Shown here piece by piece: positions 17,960 through 27,071 of a stretch of 64,000 nt of DNA. Position numbers and translations under genes: made by a program. The notes below the pieces were generated by a model. It did no database searches. It was not told the DNA's origin and was given only the letters and a program-made list of their open reading frames with translations. Origin of the DNA: Algoriphagus yeomjeoni (lineage in GTDB: Bacteria > Bacteroidota > Bacteroidia > Cytophagales > Cyclobacteriaceae); the NCBI RefSeq assembly GCF_003259505.1, contig NZ_QLLK01000011.1:78579-142578 (forward strand), read 5' to 3'. Within the stretch, counting starts at the first letter, position 1. Each line of letters starts with the position of its first letter.

Positions 17960-19366
17960 ATGAAGCGTATATTATTAGTAGAAGATGATCTGACTTATTC
18001 CAGGATCGTCAAGACCTTTTTGGAGAAAAATGGATTCATCATTCAGACTGCTGTCAAAGTCAAGGAAGCCCAGCAATTATTTAGCAACTCTAAGTTTGAT
18101 TTGATCATTGCCGACTTCAGATTACCGGACGGCACCGGCATGGAATTGCTGCAATGGTCCAAAAGCAATTATCCTCAAACCCAGGTGATCCTGATCACTC
18201 ACTATTCCGATATACGAATTGCAATTAAAGCGATGAAACTGGGAGCCTTCGAGTACATTACCAAGCCGATCAATCCTGATGAGCTTTTGGCAACTGTAAA
18301 GGAATCTCTTTCCGCCAAAATACCTGACCCTATTTCTTCGGACACCATAACAGCTCCCTTAAGTTCATCAGCCAAAAACAAGGTGAACAGTAGCTATGTT
18401 GTTGGCAGTTCTGCTGAGGCAGAAAAACTTGAAAAGCATATCCAACTAGTCGCACCAACAGACTTGAGCGTACTGGTACTAGGGGAAACGGGAACAGGAA
18501 AGGAATTTATTTCAAGAAGAATTCATGATTTCTCTACCAGAAAAGATGGGGCTTTCATTGCAATTGACTGCGGGGCTTTGCCCAAAGAACTAGCTGGTAG
18601 TGAACTTTTTGGCCATGTAAAGGGTGCCTTTACGGGAGCTTTAGAAAACAAAACGGGGCATTTCGAGATGGCCAATGGTGGCACCATCTTCCTTGACGAA
18701 ATCGGAAACCTTAGCTATGAGGTACAAATCCAATTACTGAGAGCGATTCAAGAAAGAACAATCCGGAAAATCGGAGGCAATAAAGAAATTCAGATAGATG
18801 TACGAATTATTGCTGCCACCAATGACAACCTGATATTGCAGGCTGGAGATGGACATTTCCGTGAGGATCTGTACCACAGACTCAATGAATTTACCCTCAG
18901 TGCCATCCCTCTCCGCAGTAAAAAAGAAGATTTAGAAGATTTCGCAGATCAATTCTTAGAAGAAAGTAATGAGCGGCTAGGCAAAAATGTCAAGGGATTT
19001 TCTCCGGAAGTTTGGGAGATTTTCCTTGGGTATGACTGGCCAGGCAACTTACGGGAATTGCGAAATATCATCAAACGGGCGGTTCTTTTGACTTCAGGAT
19101 CTCATGTAGAGAAAGAATCCTTGCCTGCAGACTTATATGAGCCATCTATCAGTTTGGTTGGGTCAAACGGAAGCTATTCCTCAATAACAAGCAAAACTGA
19201 CATGCTTTCTCCGAAGGATTACAAATCCCAGTGGATAGAGCAGGAGAAGGAATTGATTCAAAAAGTACTGATGGACACCAAGTTTAACAAGTCCAAAACT
19301 GCCCGGATTTTAAATATGGATCGTAAGACCCTTTATAGCAAAATGGAAAAATACGGATTGGATTAA
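17960..19366 (+). CDS. Sigma-54-dependent response regulator, NtrC family
   Basis: A 468-residue protein in three parts: receiver (1-115; phospho-acceptor Asp52 in 'IIADFRLPDG', Lys102), AAA+ sigma-54 activation domain (about 145-380; Walker A GETGTGKE 175-182, GAFTGA loop at 222-227, 'FLDEIG' Walker B at 244-249), and a Fis-type helix-turn-helix at the end ('NKSKTARILNMDRKTLYSKM'). All residues needed for sigma-54 contact are present. It is encoded tail to tail with a hybrid histidine kinase, the stop codons sharing the bases TTAA, and the two probably form one signalling pair. The sigma-54-like promoter at 17452 is a natural target. Confidence 0.95.
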   Translation: MKRILLVEDDLTYSRIVKTFLEKNGFIIQTAVKVKEAQQLFSNSKFDLIIADFRLPDGTGMELLQWSKSNYPQTQVILITHYSDIRIAIKAMKLGAFEYITKPINPDELLATVKESLSAKIPDPISSDTITAPLSSSAKNKVNSSYVVGSSAEAEKLEKHIQLVAPTDLSVLVLGETGTGKEFISRRIHDFSTRKDGAFIAIDCGALPKELAGSELFGHVKGAFTGALENKTGHFEMANGGTIFLDEIGNLSYEVQIQLLRAIQERTIRKIGGNKEIQIDVRIIAATNDNLILQAGDGHFREDLYHRLNEFTLSAIPLRSKKEDLEDFADQFLEESNERLGKNVKGFSPEVWEIFLGYDWPGNLRELRNIIKRAVLLTSGSHVEKESLPADLYEPSISLVGSNGSYSSITSKTDMLSPKDYKSQWIEQEKELIQKVLMDTKFNKSKTARILNMDRKTLYSKMEKYGLD

Positions 19367-21891
19367 CTAGGTAAATCCGCTGTTTTTTCAATGGTCTCGG
19401 AAAGCGCTGATAGCAGGATATTAATTTCTTCATCCAGCTGATTTAGGGTATCACCGAGACCATTTTTGTTTCCTATTTTCAAACTGTTCTCCACCTTTCT
19501 GGCAGTATGGCCTGCAGTACTTTTTATCTGACCAAGGCGGCTCCCCAACTGATGGCAGATCTCTAAAATCTGATCATAATCATCTTTCAATCGAGCCTTT
19601 TTCAATTTGTTGAGATCCTTTTTAGTCTCTACAACTAATTCACGCACAATATCTTGGAGCAATAACTCATCGCCCATACAGAACCTGGCTAAATCTTTTA
19701 ATTGAAAAAGGCTATTATCCGACTCGCTGATTTTATGACTTAAAGGAGAGTTTTTCACAACGTGATCTGGAAAAAACTTGCCTAAACATTCGATCAATAC
19801 TCGCTCCTGGAAGGGCTTGAAAATAATCTCAGAAAAGCCGCTTTCCATCATTTTATCGCGCTCCTCCACAAAGACATTCGCAGTCATCGCGAGGATAGGA
19901 ATTTCTTTATACTTTTCGATAGATCGAAGTTTTGCCACCACATCAAATCCTGAAAATTCAGGCATTTGAATATCCAAAATCGCCAAATCAAAATCGACTG
20001 CAACAAACTCATCACGGAAATTCACTCCACCAGGATATGCGATAATCGAAGCTCCAAAGTAACTTAGGATAGTCTCCAAATACCTTATCCCCACCTTATC
20101 GTCATCTACCAGAAGAATCTTCAGCCCAGAAAGATCGATGGTTGCAATTTCATCTGGGTTAAACTCCGCTCGTTGAGCTTCTGTAGCTACCATAGGTAAA
20201 CTCACCAACATATCAGTCCCTTCACCCTCCACACTTTTGGCGGTCATCTCTCCTCCCATCAGATATACCAAGCGCTGAACTATGGCCAATCCGAGTCCTG
20301 TTCCACCATATTTTCGGGAGATCGAGGTATCCGCTTGGTCAAATTCCATAAACACCTTCTCAAGTACAGCTGGAGACATTCCAATACCCGTGTCCTTAAT
20401 CTCCACAGTCAGTACATTTTTTACCCACCCCACATTTACACAGATCGAGCCTTCCGAAGTGAATTTAAAGGCATTGCTCAGCAGGTTATTCAGTATTTGC
20501 TTCAGTCGAAGCTGATCACCAATCAGCCATTTATCTTCTGGCAGATCCAAAGTCCATTCAAAATCAACTTTCTTTTCCCCAGCCTGCAATTCAAAGAAAC
20601 TTTGCAAGGAAGAGAAGAGTGATTCTGGATCAAATGGATGAGCTTCCAGCTTCAACTTGCCTGCTTCCAGCTTTGAAAAGTCGAGTACCTCATCGACGAT
20701 TTCCATTAACGTATCCGAGGCAAAACCAATCATTCGGAGGTGTGATTGCTGACTAGAGTTTAGTTCTGATTTTTCCAAAACAGATCTGTACCCCTGTATG
20801 ACATGCAGAGGATTTCTAATCTCATGACTCATATTCGCCAAAAACTCCTGCTTTGATCTAGCCAATTGCTCTGATTTCTGCCGGGAGATTTCTAGATTCT
20901 CCTGATACTTCCTGGTCACTTGGATCTCCTTCAAAATCGAATAAACCATAACCGCCGCGCCTATCACTGCCAAAACTACGATCAAGATCAGGAAATAGGT
21001 CATGTCATAGGTGAGCTGATAGGCAGAATCGTTTTGGCGATCTGATTTCTCGATTGCTCGCTGCTGTAGCGTACTTACCAAACTTTGAATCGTGTTGATT
21101 ATTTTACTTTGGCTGGCGGAAATATCAGATTCCATTTTTGCCAGTTTCTGCCGCTGAAATGATTCCTCCCGATTGACCCTGTTGATCACTCCTTTGATGC
21201 TGTAAAGAACACTATCTAGAGTTTGCCCTTCAGGCATATTGGAATCTTTGAAGTTTTGCTTTTGTAAATCACGTAGGAAGGCAATGGATTTATCGTCCTC
21301 TGTGGCAATGATGGTCTTCTGCTGAACTTTGCCCGTCTTTGCCTCTTGGCGAGAAGATATCTCTTCCTCCAGCTCATTGAACAAAGAGGCTTTTGGATTG
21401 ATCTTTTCTATGGGTTTTTGCTCCAGACTCGCCGCTCGCCTTCTGATTCCCAACTCTACTTTGTTCAGGGCTTCTTGGGTGAAATTTCTATTTGCCAAAC
21501 TTGTCTTCACCTCATACAGGTTGACATAACCCAGAATAAGGGTATCCAGATTAGTTTTTACGCTTTGTATATAGCTATTTTCTAAGGAGTCTTCAGCCAA
21601 TAAGGCTAATTCCTGAAGCTTAAGCTTGAGCGAAATCACACTTGAATCCTGAACCCTAAAGTCCTGATCAACTGTAGAATGATCCATTTGGGTGATTTGG
21701 ATAATCTCAGATTGGAGATTATTAAGCAGGTTCTGTTTTTGATTGGGCTCGGCAAGCTCCTTCATGGTTTCAAGGAGCCTATTCTGAGTATAATACGTCA
21801 ACCCTGCCATTCCAATCAGGAAAATAGCGGCTATGAAAAAGCCAGTAACGACTTTCCCAGCAGTATTGGAACTAGGGGATTTCTTATTCAT
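19363..21891 (-). CDS. Hybrid sensor histidine kinase with receiver and HPt domains
   Basis: An 842-residue protein from the ATG at 21891 (a GTG at 21900 would add three residues). Order: membrane helix (about 18-36), ~260-residue extracytoplasmic helical sensor part, second helix (about 300-320), HisKA with His in 'MSHEIRNP', HATPase ('TGLGLAIVQRLV'), receiver with Asp in 'AILDIQMPE', and an HPt-like C-terminus ('ICHQLGSRLGQIKS'). It can thus run a full His-Asp-His relay and pass phosphate to a separate receiver, most likely the NtrC-type regulator whose gene converges on it. Stimulus unknown. Numbering in this entry counts from the GTG. Confidence 0.92.
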   Translation of the reverse strand: MNKKSPSSNTAGKVVTGFFIAAIFLIGMAGLTYYTQNRLLETMKELAEPNQKQNLLNNLQSEIIQITQMDHSTVDQDFRVQDSSVISLKLKLQELALLAEDSLENSYIQSVKTNLDTLILGYVNLYEVKTSLANRNFTQEALNKVELGIRRRAASLEQKPIEKINPKASLFNELEEEISSRQEAKTGKVQQKTIIATEDDKSIAFLRDLQKQNFKDSNMPEGQTLDSVLYSIKGVINRVNREESFQRQKLAKMESDISASQSKIINTIQSLVSTLQQRAIEKSDRQNDSAYQLTYDMTYFLILIVVLAVIGAAVMVYSILKEIQVTRKYQENLEISRQKSEQLARSKQEFLANMSHEIRNPLHVIQGYRSVLEKSELNSSQQSHLRMIGFASDTLMEIVDEVLDFSKLEAGKLKLEAHPFDPESLFSSLQSFFELQAGEKKVDFEWTLDLPEDKWLIGDQLRLKQILNNLLSNAFKFTSEGSICVNVGWVKNVLTVEIKDTGIGMSPAVLEKVFMEFDQADTSISRKYGGTGLGLAIVQRLVYLMGGEMTAKSVEGEGTDMLVSLPMVATEAQRAEFNPDEIATIDLSGLKILLVDDDKVGIRYLETILSYFGASIIAYPGGVNFRDEFVAVDFDLAILDIQMPEFSGFDVVAKLRSIEKYKEIPILAMTANVFVEERDKMMESGFSEIIFKPFQERVLIECLGKFFPDHVVKNSPLSHKISESDNSLFQLKDLARFCMGDELLLQDIVRELVVETKKDLNKLKKARLKDDYDQILEICHQLGSRLGQIKSTAGHTARKVENSLKIGNKNGLGDTLNQLDEEINILLSALSETIEKTADLPS

Positions 21892-21936
21892 TAAAAACAC
21901 TTTACCCCATGAACCAATAATTATTCCAATTGGGGA

Positions 21937-22479
21937 TTAAAATTTTAAGATTGTGTAGCCTTTTGGAGCATAAGTAGTCACTGTAGTCATAGCTGATAAG
22001 GCTACATTCACCCCTTCATATAAATCAGATTTTTGCAGATTTCTGGCTCGCAGCGACTGTCCACAAACCAATATTTCCGCCCCTGCCTCTTCCAAAGCTT
22101 TGAACACCGGAATATTCGGATTATCAGAATTATACCGCTTCTGATATGCTTCATTATTCATAACGGTGGCGATAGCACCTCCGTGAATCACAACTTTTAC
22201 ATGCATGCGATCCTGCGTAACACCCGCAAGGCCATGAAGATTCATCATCCTGGCAATATTGTCCACCCATCGACTTATTTTGGCATTATCGTCTGCTCCG
22301 GTAGTCATATCGATTAGGATGTAATAATCTAAACTTCCATCTGGCCTTTCGGTTGCCTCAGGAACTTCATAGATCCCACCAAATCCCTTCACTAACGGGA
22401 ATTGCGCTTCTTGAGCAAATGAAAACTGAGTAGCAAAAAAAGCAAAGCAGAAGAAAGCCGAAGCGAATAATCGAGTCAT
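21937..22479 (-). CDS. Exported DsrE-family-like protein
   Basis: From the ATG at 22479 a 180-residue protein starts with a signal peptide ('LFASAFFCFAFFATQFSFAQ') and continues with a DsrE-type fold: 'VKVVIHGGAIATVMNNEAY' and 'AGAEILVCGQSLRARNL', where the Cys sits at the position used for sulfur transfer in DsrE/TusD relatives. Upstream codons in the same frame (to 22557) give a Phe/His-rich tail before the signal and are not expected to be translated. Exported DsrE-like proteins are common in Bacteroidota; a role in periplasmic sulfur or redox chemistry is inferred. Single-gene unit. Confidence 0.75.
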   Translation of the reverse strand: MTRLFASAFFCFAFFATQFSFAQEAQFPLVKGFGGIYEVPEATERPDGSLDYYILIDMTTGADDNAKISRWVDNIARMMNLHGLAGVTQDRMHVKVVIHGGAIATVMNNEAYQKRYNSDNPNIPVFKALEEAGAEILVCGQSLRARNLQKSDLYEGVNVALSAMTTVTTYAPKGYTILKF

Positions 22480-22641
22480 AGATGTATTATTAGGCTGAAA
22501 ATGTAGGAAAAATATTGGGGAGGAGAGATGCCGATGGTGGAAAAAAGTCAATTTCAAACCGTTCTTTTATCACGATCAGTAATGAAAAAATCCATTACGA
22601 TTTGTGAAAATAAAAAACGAGGCGCTAGAGCATTCAACCAA

Positions 22642-22665
22642 GTCCAGCTTCTGGAGAAGCAGGAC
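22642..22665. repeat. Palindromic intergenic repeat, copy 1
   Basis: GTCC-a-GCTTCT-gg-AGAAGC-a-GGAC forms a hairpin with one internal mismatch pair. The same 24 bases, with a few flanking bases, occur again at 31005-31028, in both cases followed by 'ccctctgcg' text and a 'gttaaaaaaa' run, so this is a dispersed repeat family rather than chance. Confidence 0.8.
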
Positions 22666-22806
22666 AACTTTCACTCTGAGCCCTCTGCGTCAAACTCCGC
22701 GTCCACTGCGGTTAAAAAAAGACCTTCGAGGTTCGAAAAAACCTCAAAGCTCATCAGAAACCTCGTATCCCGATAGCCACCGGGACGTACTTCCCAAATC
22801 GTCAAT

Positions 22807-22843
22807 AAAAAAAGCCTCAACCGAATAAACGATCAAGGCTTTG
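22807..22843 (-). terminator. Intrinsic terminator after tRNA-Leu
   Basis: Read on the minus strand, AAAGCCT pairs with AGGCTTT and is followed by a T-run (22807-22813 as A on the plus strand). It begins 5 nt after the tRNA 3' end. Confidence 0.8.
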
Positions 22844-22847
22844 ATTG

Positions 22848-22931
22848 TGCGCACGAGAAGATTCGAACTTCCACACTACTTAAAGCACCAGCCCCTCAAG
22901 CTGGCGTGTCTACCAGTTTCACCACGTGCGC
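22848..22931 (-). tRNA. tRNA-Leu (anticodon GAG)
   Basis: An 84-nt class II tRNA on the minus strand. Acceptor stem GCGCACG/CGTGCGC with discriminator A, D-arm 'GTGGTGAAACTGGTAGAC', anticodon stem CCAGC/GCTGG with loop TTGAGGG (anticodon GAG), long variable arm and T-arm GGAAGTTCGAATCTTC. The CCA end is not encoded (CAA follows). It reads leucine CTC/CTT codons. Confidence 0.97.
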
Positions 22932-23012
22932 GGTTAACAGTCTGCAAAAGTACCAGACTTGCCTATTCCATGCAAACCCGATGCTAACCTTTTACAGTTA
23001 TTTTCTTGGGTA

Positions 23013-23894
23013 TTACCCGTAAACTTTCTTCTCAGCCGCCAAAAGCGTATTATAAAGCAAGGAGGCAATCGTCATCGGCCCTACTCCACCTGGCACTGGA
23101 GTGATCGCTGAAGCTATTTCTGAAACTTCCTCAAACTTCACATCCCCTACCAATCTGAAACCTGACTTCTTGCTCGCATCTTCAATTCTGTGGATTCCCA
23201 CATCGATTACCACAGCTCCTGGTTTCACCATGTCTTTGGTCACGAAATGAGGTTTGCCCAAAGCCACAATCAGGATATCAGCAGTTTTGGCGATTTCTTC
23301 CAAATTCTTGGTTCGGCTATGCGTCAAAGTAACAGTGGCATTTCCAGGATAGCCATTTCTAGCCATCAGAATACTCATGGGGCTTCCTACGATGTGTGAT
23401 CTCCCGATCACCACGCAATGCTTACCTGAAGTTTCAATTTCATATCTCTTCAGAAGCTCTACAATTCCGTAAGGAGTTGCAGCTACGTAAGCTGGCCAAT
23501 TGAGTGCCATACGACCAACGTTTGCAGGAGTAAACCCATCCACGTCTTTCTCAGGCTTGATCTTATCGGTCACTTTCTCGACAGAAATATGCTTTGGAAG
23601 AGGAAGCTGCACGATCAACCCATCTATAGAAGGATTGCTATTGATATCTTCCACTACTCTCAACAATTCTTCTTCTGAGACATTGTCTTCCAGTCTTACC
23701 AAGGTAGATTCAAAACCACATTCTCCGCATGCCTTTACTTTTGCATTCACATAGGTCTGGCTAGCTCCATCACTTCCCACGAGTATCGCAGCGAGATGAG
23801 GGATTTTACCACCTTCCGCTTTTATTTCCGCTACACGGGTTGCGATTTCGGATTTGATTTCAGTGGATGTTTTTTTACCGTCGATTAAGATCAT
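23013..23894 (-). CDS. folD: Bifunctional methylenetetrahydrofolate dehydrogenase/cyclohydrolase
   Basis: From the ATG at 23894 a 293-residue FolD starts '[18 protein letters not shown]'. Motifs are complete: '[21 protein letters not shown]' contains the catalytic Tyr-x3-Lys, 'VQLPLPKHI' and '[14 protein letters not shown]' line the folate site, and '[13 protein letters not shown]' binds NADP. The enzyme interconverts 5,10-methylene- and 10-formyl-tetrahydrofolate in the cytoplasm. The open frame extends 25 codons upstream into repeat-like intergenic sequence ('ttgatttacgattt'), and I do not count that part. It precedes tRNA-Leu on the same strand. Confidence 0.95.
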   Translation of the reverse strand: MILIDGKKTSTEIKSEIATRVAEIKAEGGKIPHLAAILVGSDGASQTYVNAKVKACGECGFESTLVRLEDNVSEEELLRVVEDINSNPSIDGLIVQLPLPKHISVEKVTDKIKPEKDVDGFTPANVGRMALNWPAYVAATPYGIVELLKRYEIETSGKHCVVIGRSHIVGSPMSILMARNGYPGNATVTLTHSRTKNLEEIAKTADILIVALGKPHFVTKDMVKPGAVVIDVGIHRIEDASKKSGFRLVGDVKFEEVSEIASAITPVPGGVGPMTIASLLYNTLLAAEKKVYG

Positions 23895-23926
23895 TTGATT
23901 TACGATTTTTGATTTACGATTTACGG
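23895..23926. repeat. 'gatttacg' word repeats left of the S23 gene
   Basis: Three copies of a gatttacgattt-like word lie directly upstream of folD and next to the stop of the four-helix-bundle gene. An inverted set of the same words lies at 24409-24441 on the gene's other side. Confidence 0.6.
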
Positions 23927-23982
23927 GGTCAATTGGAACTTCAATCCTGCTATTATACACCAACCGCAAATTATATTATGGA

Positions 23983-24336
23983 TTAAGAAGATCTTGATGT
24001 TTTTATACTGGCAACAACTATTGCAACTAGTTCATCTCCTTCTTTAATTAGTCTCTTGATCTCGGGTGATAATTCAAGATCAGTATTTATTTCGTCTATC
24101 ACTTCAAGAAAGAACTGACTTTCATCTGCTTCTTCCTCTACTATTTTCAATTTATTAATAAAATCAGCTTTTGATTTAGCTCTGCAAACTGCTCGATAAT
24201 TAGCAGCAACCGAACTAGAACTTCTTATTAACTGATTCACATAACTATTAAACTCTCTAGAATGAGGCAATTTTGAACACAATCTCCAAACATCAATAGC
24301 AAATTGCTTTGTCCTTCGGATCATTTCATTTTTCAT
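23983..24336 (-). CDS. Four-helix bundle protein (S23 / 23S rRNA intervening-sequence type)
   Basis: A 117-residue helical protein with the S23 family's pattern: 'FAIDVWRLCSKLPHSREF' (helix 1), 'NQLIRSSSSVAANYRAVCRA' (helix 2), 'FINKLKIVEEEADESQFFLE' (helix 3) and a C-terminal helix. Family members were first found in rRNA intervening sequences and form pentameric rings; their cellular role is not known. They are related in shape to the Avd protein of diversity-generating retroelements, but no reverse transcriptase is nearby. The gene sits alone between folD and lepA, framed by repeat words in opposite orientation, which suggests it arrived as a small insertion. Confidence 0.88.
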   Translation of the reverse strand: MKNEMIRRTKQFAIDVWRLCSKLPHSREFNSYVNQLIRSSSSVAANYRAVCRAKSKADFINKLKIVEEEADESQFFLEVIDEINTDLELSPEIKRLIKEGDELVAIVVASIKTSRSS

Positions 24337-24408
24337 AATTACATCTTTTATATTCTATTAATATAAGAAAATGTAACTATGGAGAATGAGGTGCGAAGTG
24401 CTATAAAT

Positions 24409-24441
24409 CTCGTAAATCCAAAATCGTAATTCGTAAATACC
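24409..24441. repeat. 'cgtaaat' word repeats right of the S23 gene
   Basis: The words cgtaaat, cgtaatt and cgtaaat here are the reverse complements of the atttacg words at 23895-23926, so the four-helix-bundle gene lies inside a loose inverted repeat. The block ends at the lepA stop codon. Confidence 0.6.
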
Positions 24442-26235
24442 TTAATCAAGCTTGAGTACAGCCATAAACGCCTCCTGAGGTACCTCGACGTTTCCGACTT
24501 GTCTCATTCGCTTTTTACCTTTCTTCTGCTTTTCTAGGAGCTTGCGCTTACGGGAAATATCACCACCGTAACACTTCGCCAATACGTTTTTACGCATTGC
24601 TTTCACTGTTTCTCTAGCGATGATTTTCTGTCCGATAGCTGCCTGAATGGCAATTTCAAACATCTGACGAGGAACCAGTTCTTTGAGTTTCTCACAAAGT
24701 CTCCTTCCCCAATCGTAAGCTTTATCCCGGTGAACTACTGCTGACAAAGCATCGACTGGCTCGCCGTTTAGCATCACGTCAAGTCTCACCATATGCGAAA
24801 CCTGGTAACCTTTCAACTCATAATCCAACGAGGCATAACCTCTGGAAATGGTTTTTAATTTATCAAAGAAGTCAAAGACAATCTCTGCCAGCGGCATATC
24901 GAAAGTCAACTCCACTCGCTCAGCAGTCAGGTAAACCTGATTTTTAATCTGCCCACGTTTGTCCATGCAGAGCGTAATCACAGCGCCTACGTATTCGGAG
25001 GCAGTGATAATGGACGCTCGCACATAAGGCTCCTCGATGTGCTTCATCCGAGTAGGATCAGGCATATCGGATGGGGCATTAATGAGTTGTACGGTATCGT
25101 TGGTCATGAGTGCTCTAAACTGAACCGAAGGCACAGTCGTGATCACAGTCATATCAAATTCTCGTTCCAAACGCTCCTGGATGATTTCCATATGAAGCAT
25201 TCCCAGGAATCCGCAACGGAATCCAAAGCCCAAAGCCATGGAAGTTTCAGGTTCCCAAACAAGTGAAGCATCGTTCAACTGAAGCTTCTCCATAGAATAG
25301 CGCAGTTCTTCGTAATCCGTAGTCTCTACAGGATAAATACCTGCAAACACCATTGGTTTTACGTTTTCAAAACCCTGAATAGCTTTATCGCAAGGTCTTT
25401 TGATGTGTGTGATGGTATCACCCACTTTGATTTCCTTGGCAACTTTTACCCCAGAGATCAGGTAACCTACGTTACCGGCGCTCATGGTTTGTTGAGGAAT
25501 TTGGTTTAAACCCAAAATTCCGATTTCATCTGCCTCGTATTCTTTTCCGGTATTGACAAATTTGATTTTGTCGCCTTTGCTGAACGTACCGTTGAAAATT
25601 CTAAAGATTACTTCCACTCCACGGAATGGATTGTAAACCGAGTCAAAAATCATCGCTTGAAGCGGAGCTTCAGGATCGCCAGTTGGAGCAGGAATTCTTT
25701 TGACTACAGCCTTCAGAATATCGTCGACACCAATACCAGTTTTGCCGGAGGCCAAAATAATATCCTCTCTATCGCAACCTATTAAGTCAATCACCTCATC
25801 GGCAACAGCTTCAGGATCTGCTCCAGGAAGGTCAATTTTATTCAGTACGGGTATGATTTCAAGATCGTGACCTAGCGCCAAGTATAAATTGGAAATTGTC
25901 TGTGCTTCGATCCCTTGGGAAGCATCTACGATCAGCAAAGCACCTTCACAGGCAGCAATGGATCGGGAAACTTCATAGGAAAAATCCACGTGACCAGGGG
26001 TGTCAATCAGGTTAAGTGTATAAACTTCACCCTCATGAGTATATTTCATTTGGATCGCATGAGACTTGATCGTGATACCACGCTCGCGCTCCAGATCCAT
26101 ATTATCCAACAACTGATTCTGCATGTCACGATCAGCGATCGTATCAGTTTCCTGCAGTAATCGATCCGCCAATGTACTCTTCCCATGATCAATGTGGGCG
26201 ATGATACAGAAATTCCTTATTTTTTTCATATCCAT
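24442..26235 (-). CDS. lepA: Translation elongation factor 4 (back-translocating GTPase)
   Basis: A 597-residue LepA/EF4 with GTPase motifs '[14 protein letters not shown]' (P-loop), 'DTPGHVDF' and 'NKIDLPGA', EF-G-like domains, and the LepA-specific C-terminal domain with '[15 protein letters not shown]'-type ending. It acts on paused or mis-translocated ribosomes. The typical Bacteroidota start is 'MKKIRNF', i.e. the second ATG at 26229; the ATG at 26235 adds two residues. A TATTTTTG box at 26244-26251 could be a -7 element with a very short leader. Confidence 0.95.
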   Translation of the reverse strand: MDMKKIRNFCIIAHIDHGKSTLADRLLQETDTIADRDMQNQLLDNMDLERERGITIKSHAIQMKYTHEGEVYTLNLIDTPGHVDFSYEVSRSIAACEGALLIVDASQGIEAQTISNLYLALGHDLEIIPVLNKIDLPGADPEAVADEVIDLIGCDREDIILASGKTGIGVDDILKAVVKRIPAPTGDPEAPLQAMIFDSVYNPFRGVEVIFRIFNGTFSKGDKIKFVNTGKEYEADEIGILGLNQIPQQTMSAGNVGYLISGVKVAKEIKVGDTITHIKRPCDKAIQGFENVKPMVFAGIYPVETTDYEELRYSMEKLQLNDASLVWEPETSMALGFGFRCGFLGMLHMEIIQERLEREFDMTVITTVPSVQFRALMTNDTVQLINAPSDMPDPTRMKHIEEPYVRASIITASEYVGAVITLCMDKRGQIKNQVYLTAERVELTFDMPLAEIVFDFFDKLKTISRGYASLDYELKGYQVSHMVRLDVMLNGEPVDALSAVVHRDKAYDWGRRLCEKLKELVPRQMFEIAIQAAIGQKIIARETVKAMRKNVLAKCYGGDISRKRKLLEKQKKGKKRMRQVGNVEVPQEAFMAVLKLD

Positions 26236-26310
26236 TTCGGGCGCAAAAATAGTAAATAACTAGGAGATAAGAGAATTTTCAAACTCAATGATCAAGTTTA
26301 ACCTGCACAT

Positions 26311-26466
26311 TCTGTGGTGCAAGGCTCATGACTTGTACCCAAACTTGCTGCAGTCTTCAGACTGCTTTTGAAATTCTCATCTTTGAACATTGAAACTAAC
26401 CATTCTTACTTGGCAGTCTGAAGACTGCAGTTTTTTGGGTCCAAGACTGAAGTCTTGAACCAATAG
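26311..26466. repeat. Long imperfect inverted repeat (REP/MITE-like element)
   Basis: The core arms are perfect: ctgcagtcttcagactgc (26348-26365) and its reverse complement at 26413-26430. Matching continues outward through 'acccaaa'/'tttgggt' to 'caaggctcatgacttg' (left) and 'caagactgaagtcttg' (26442-26457), so each arm is about 45 nt and contains two small palindromes. It fills most of the lepA to 26501 gap. Confidence 0.85.
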
Positions 26467-26500
26467 TATGTGCTAAATTGCAGTTTCAAAAACCAGTCTC

Positions 26501-27040
26501 ATGCAATCAGTAGCCGAAAACAAGAAGTCAAACAACATCGCTGAATACATTATTTACATGTACCAAATGGAGGATTTGATCCGATCCTACCAGGGAAATA
26601 GGGGAGAAATCAAAACTTTTGTTGTTGAAAAATATCCGGTTTCGGATGAGGAAAAAGCAGAAATATCAGATTGGTATTTGGCATTGCTTGATAAAATGAA
26701 AGGTCAGAAAATTCTGGAAAAGGGGCATTTGGAGGAATTAAACACCTTGGTTTCTGAACTGGCACACATTCACTGGAATCTACTCAAATCCGATCCAACT
26801 TACTTTGAAGCTTATGGTAAAGCCAAGCCATTTATAATTGAGGCGGTGATGCAGGCTGAAGGACAAGATCTGGGAAATGAAATTCAAATCTGCCTGAATG
26901 GGGTTTACGGACTTTTGTTATGTCGACTTTTAGGCAAAAAAGTATCTGAAGAACAATTGAAATCCGCGGATGCTTATGGGGATATTCTCAGCACGCTGAG
27001 CTATCACTATAAAGTGAAGAATACGATATCGAAAAACTAA
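26501..27040 (+). CDS. DUF4924 family protein
   Basis: A 179-residue, mainly helical cytoplasmic protein starting with 'NNIAEYIIYMYQMEDLIRSY', the recognisable beginning of the Bacteroidota-specific DUF4924 family. The rest includes 'ELAHIHWNLLKSDPTYFEAY' and a C-terminal helix. Function is unknown and no catalytic motif is apparent. It sits between two repeat-bearing stretches, 18 nt before the endonuclease-like gene, and could be co-transcribed with it. The family call is by recognition of the N-terminus. Confidence 0.75.
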   Translation: MQSVAENKKSNNIAEYIIYMYQMEDLIRSYQGNRGEIKTFVVEKYPVSDEEKAEISDWYLALLDKMKGQKILEKGHLEELNTLVSELAHIHWNLLKSDPTYFEAYGKAKPFIIEAVMQAEGQDLGNEIQICLNGVYGLLLCRLLGKKVSEEQLKSADAYGDILSTLSYHYKVKNTISKN

Positions 27041-27056
27041 ATTGGAAAATTGGAAG

Positions 27057-27071
27057 ATTGAAAAATTTGAA
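27057..27071. repeat. Left arm of a 15-bp inverted repeat flanking the EEP gene
   Basis: ATTGAAAAATTTGAA here has its exact reverse complement at 27783-27797. Further 'attggaa' words flank both. The left arm overlaps the start of the nuclease gene. Confidence 0.75.

Noticed and set aside
22480..22557. N-terminal extension of the DsrE-like protein
   Set aside because: It would place a His/Phe-rich stretch before a normal signal peptide; ATG at 22479 is better.
23983..24336. Diversity-generating retroelement accessory protein (Avd)
   Set aside because: No reverse transcriptase and no template/variable repeats are nearby; S23 is the simpler call.
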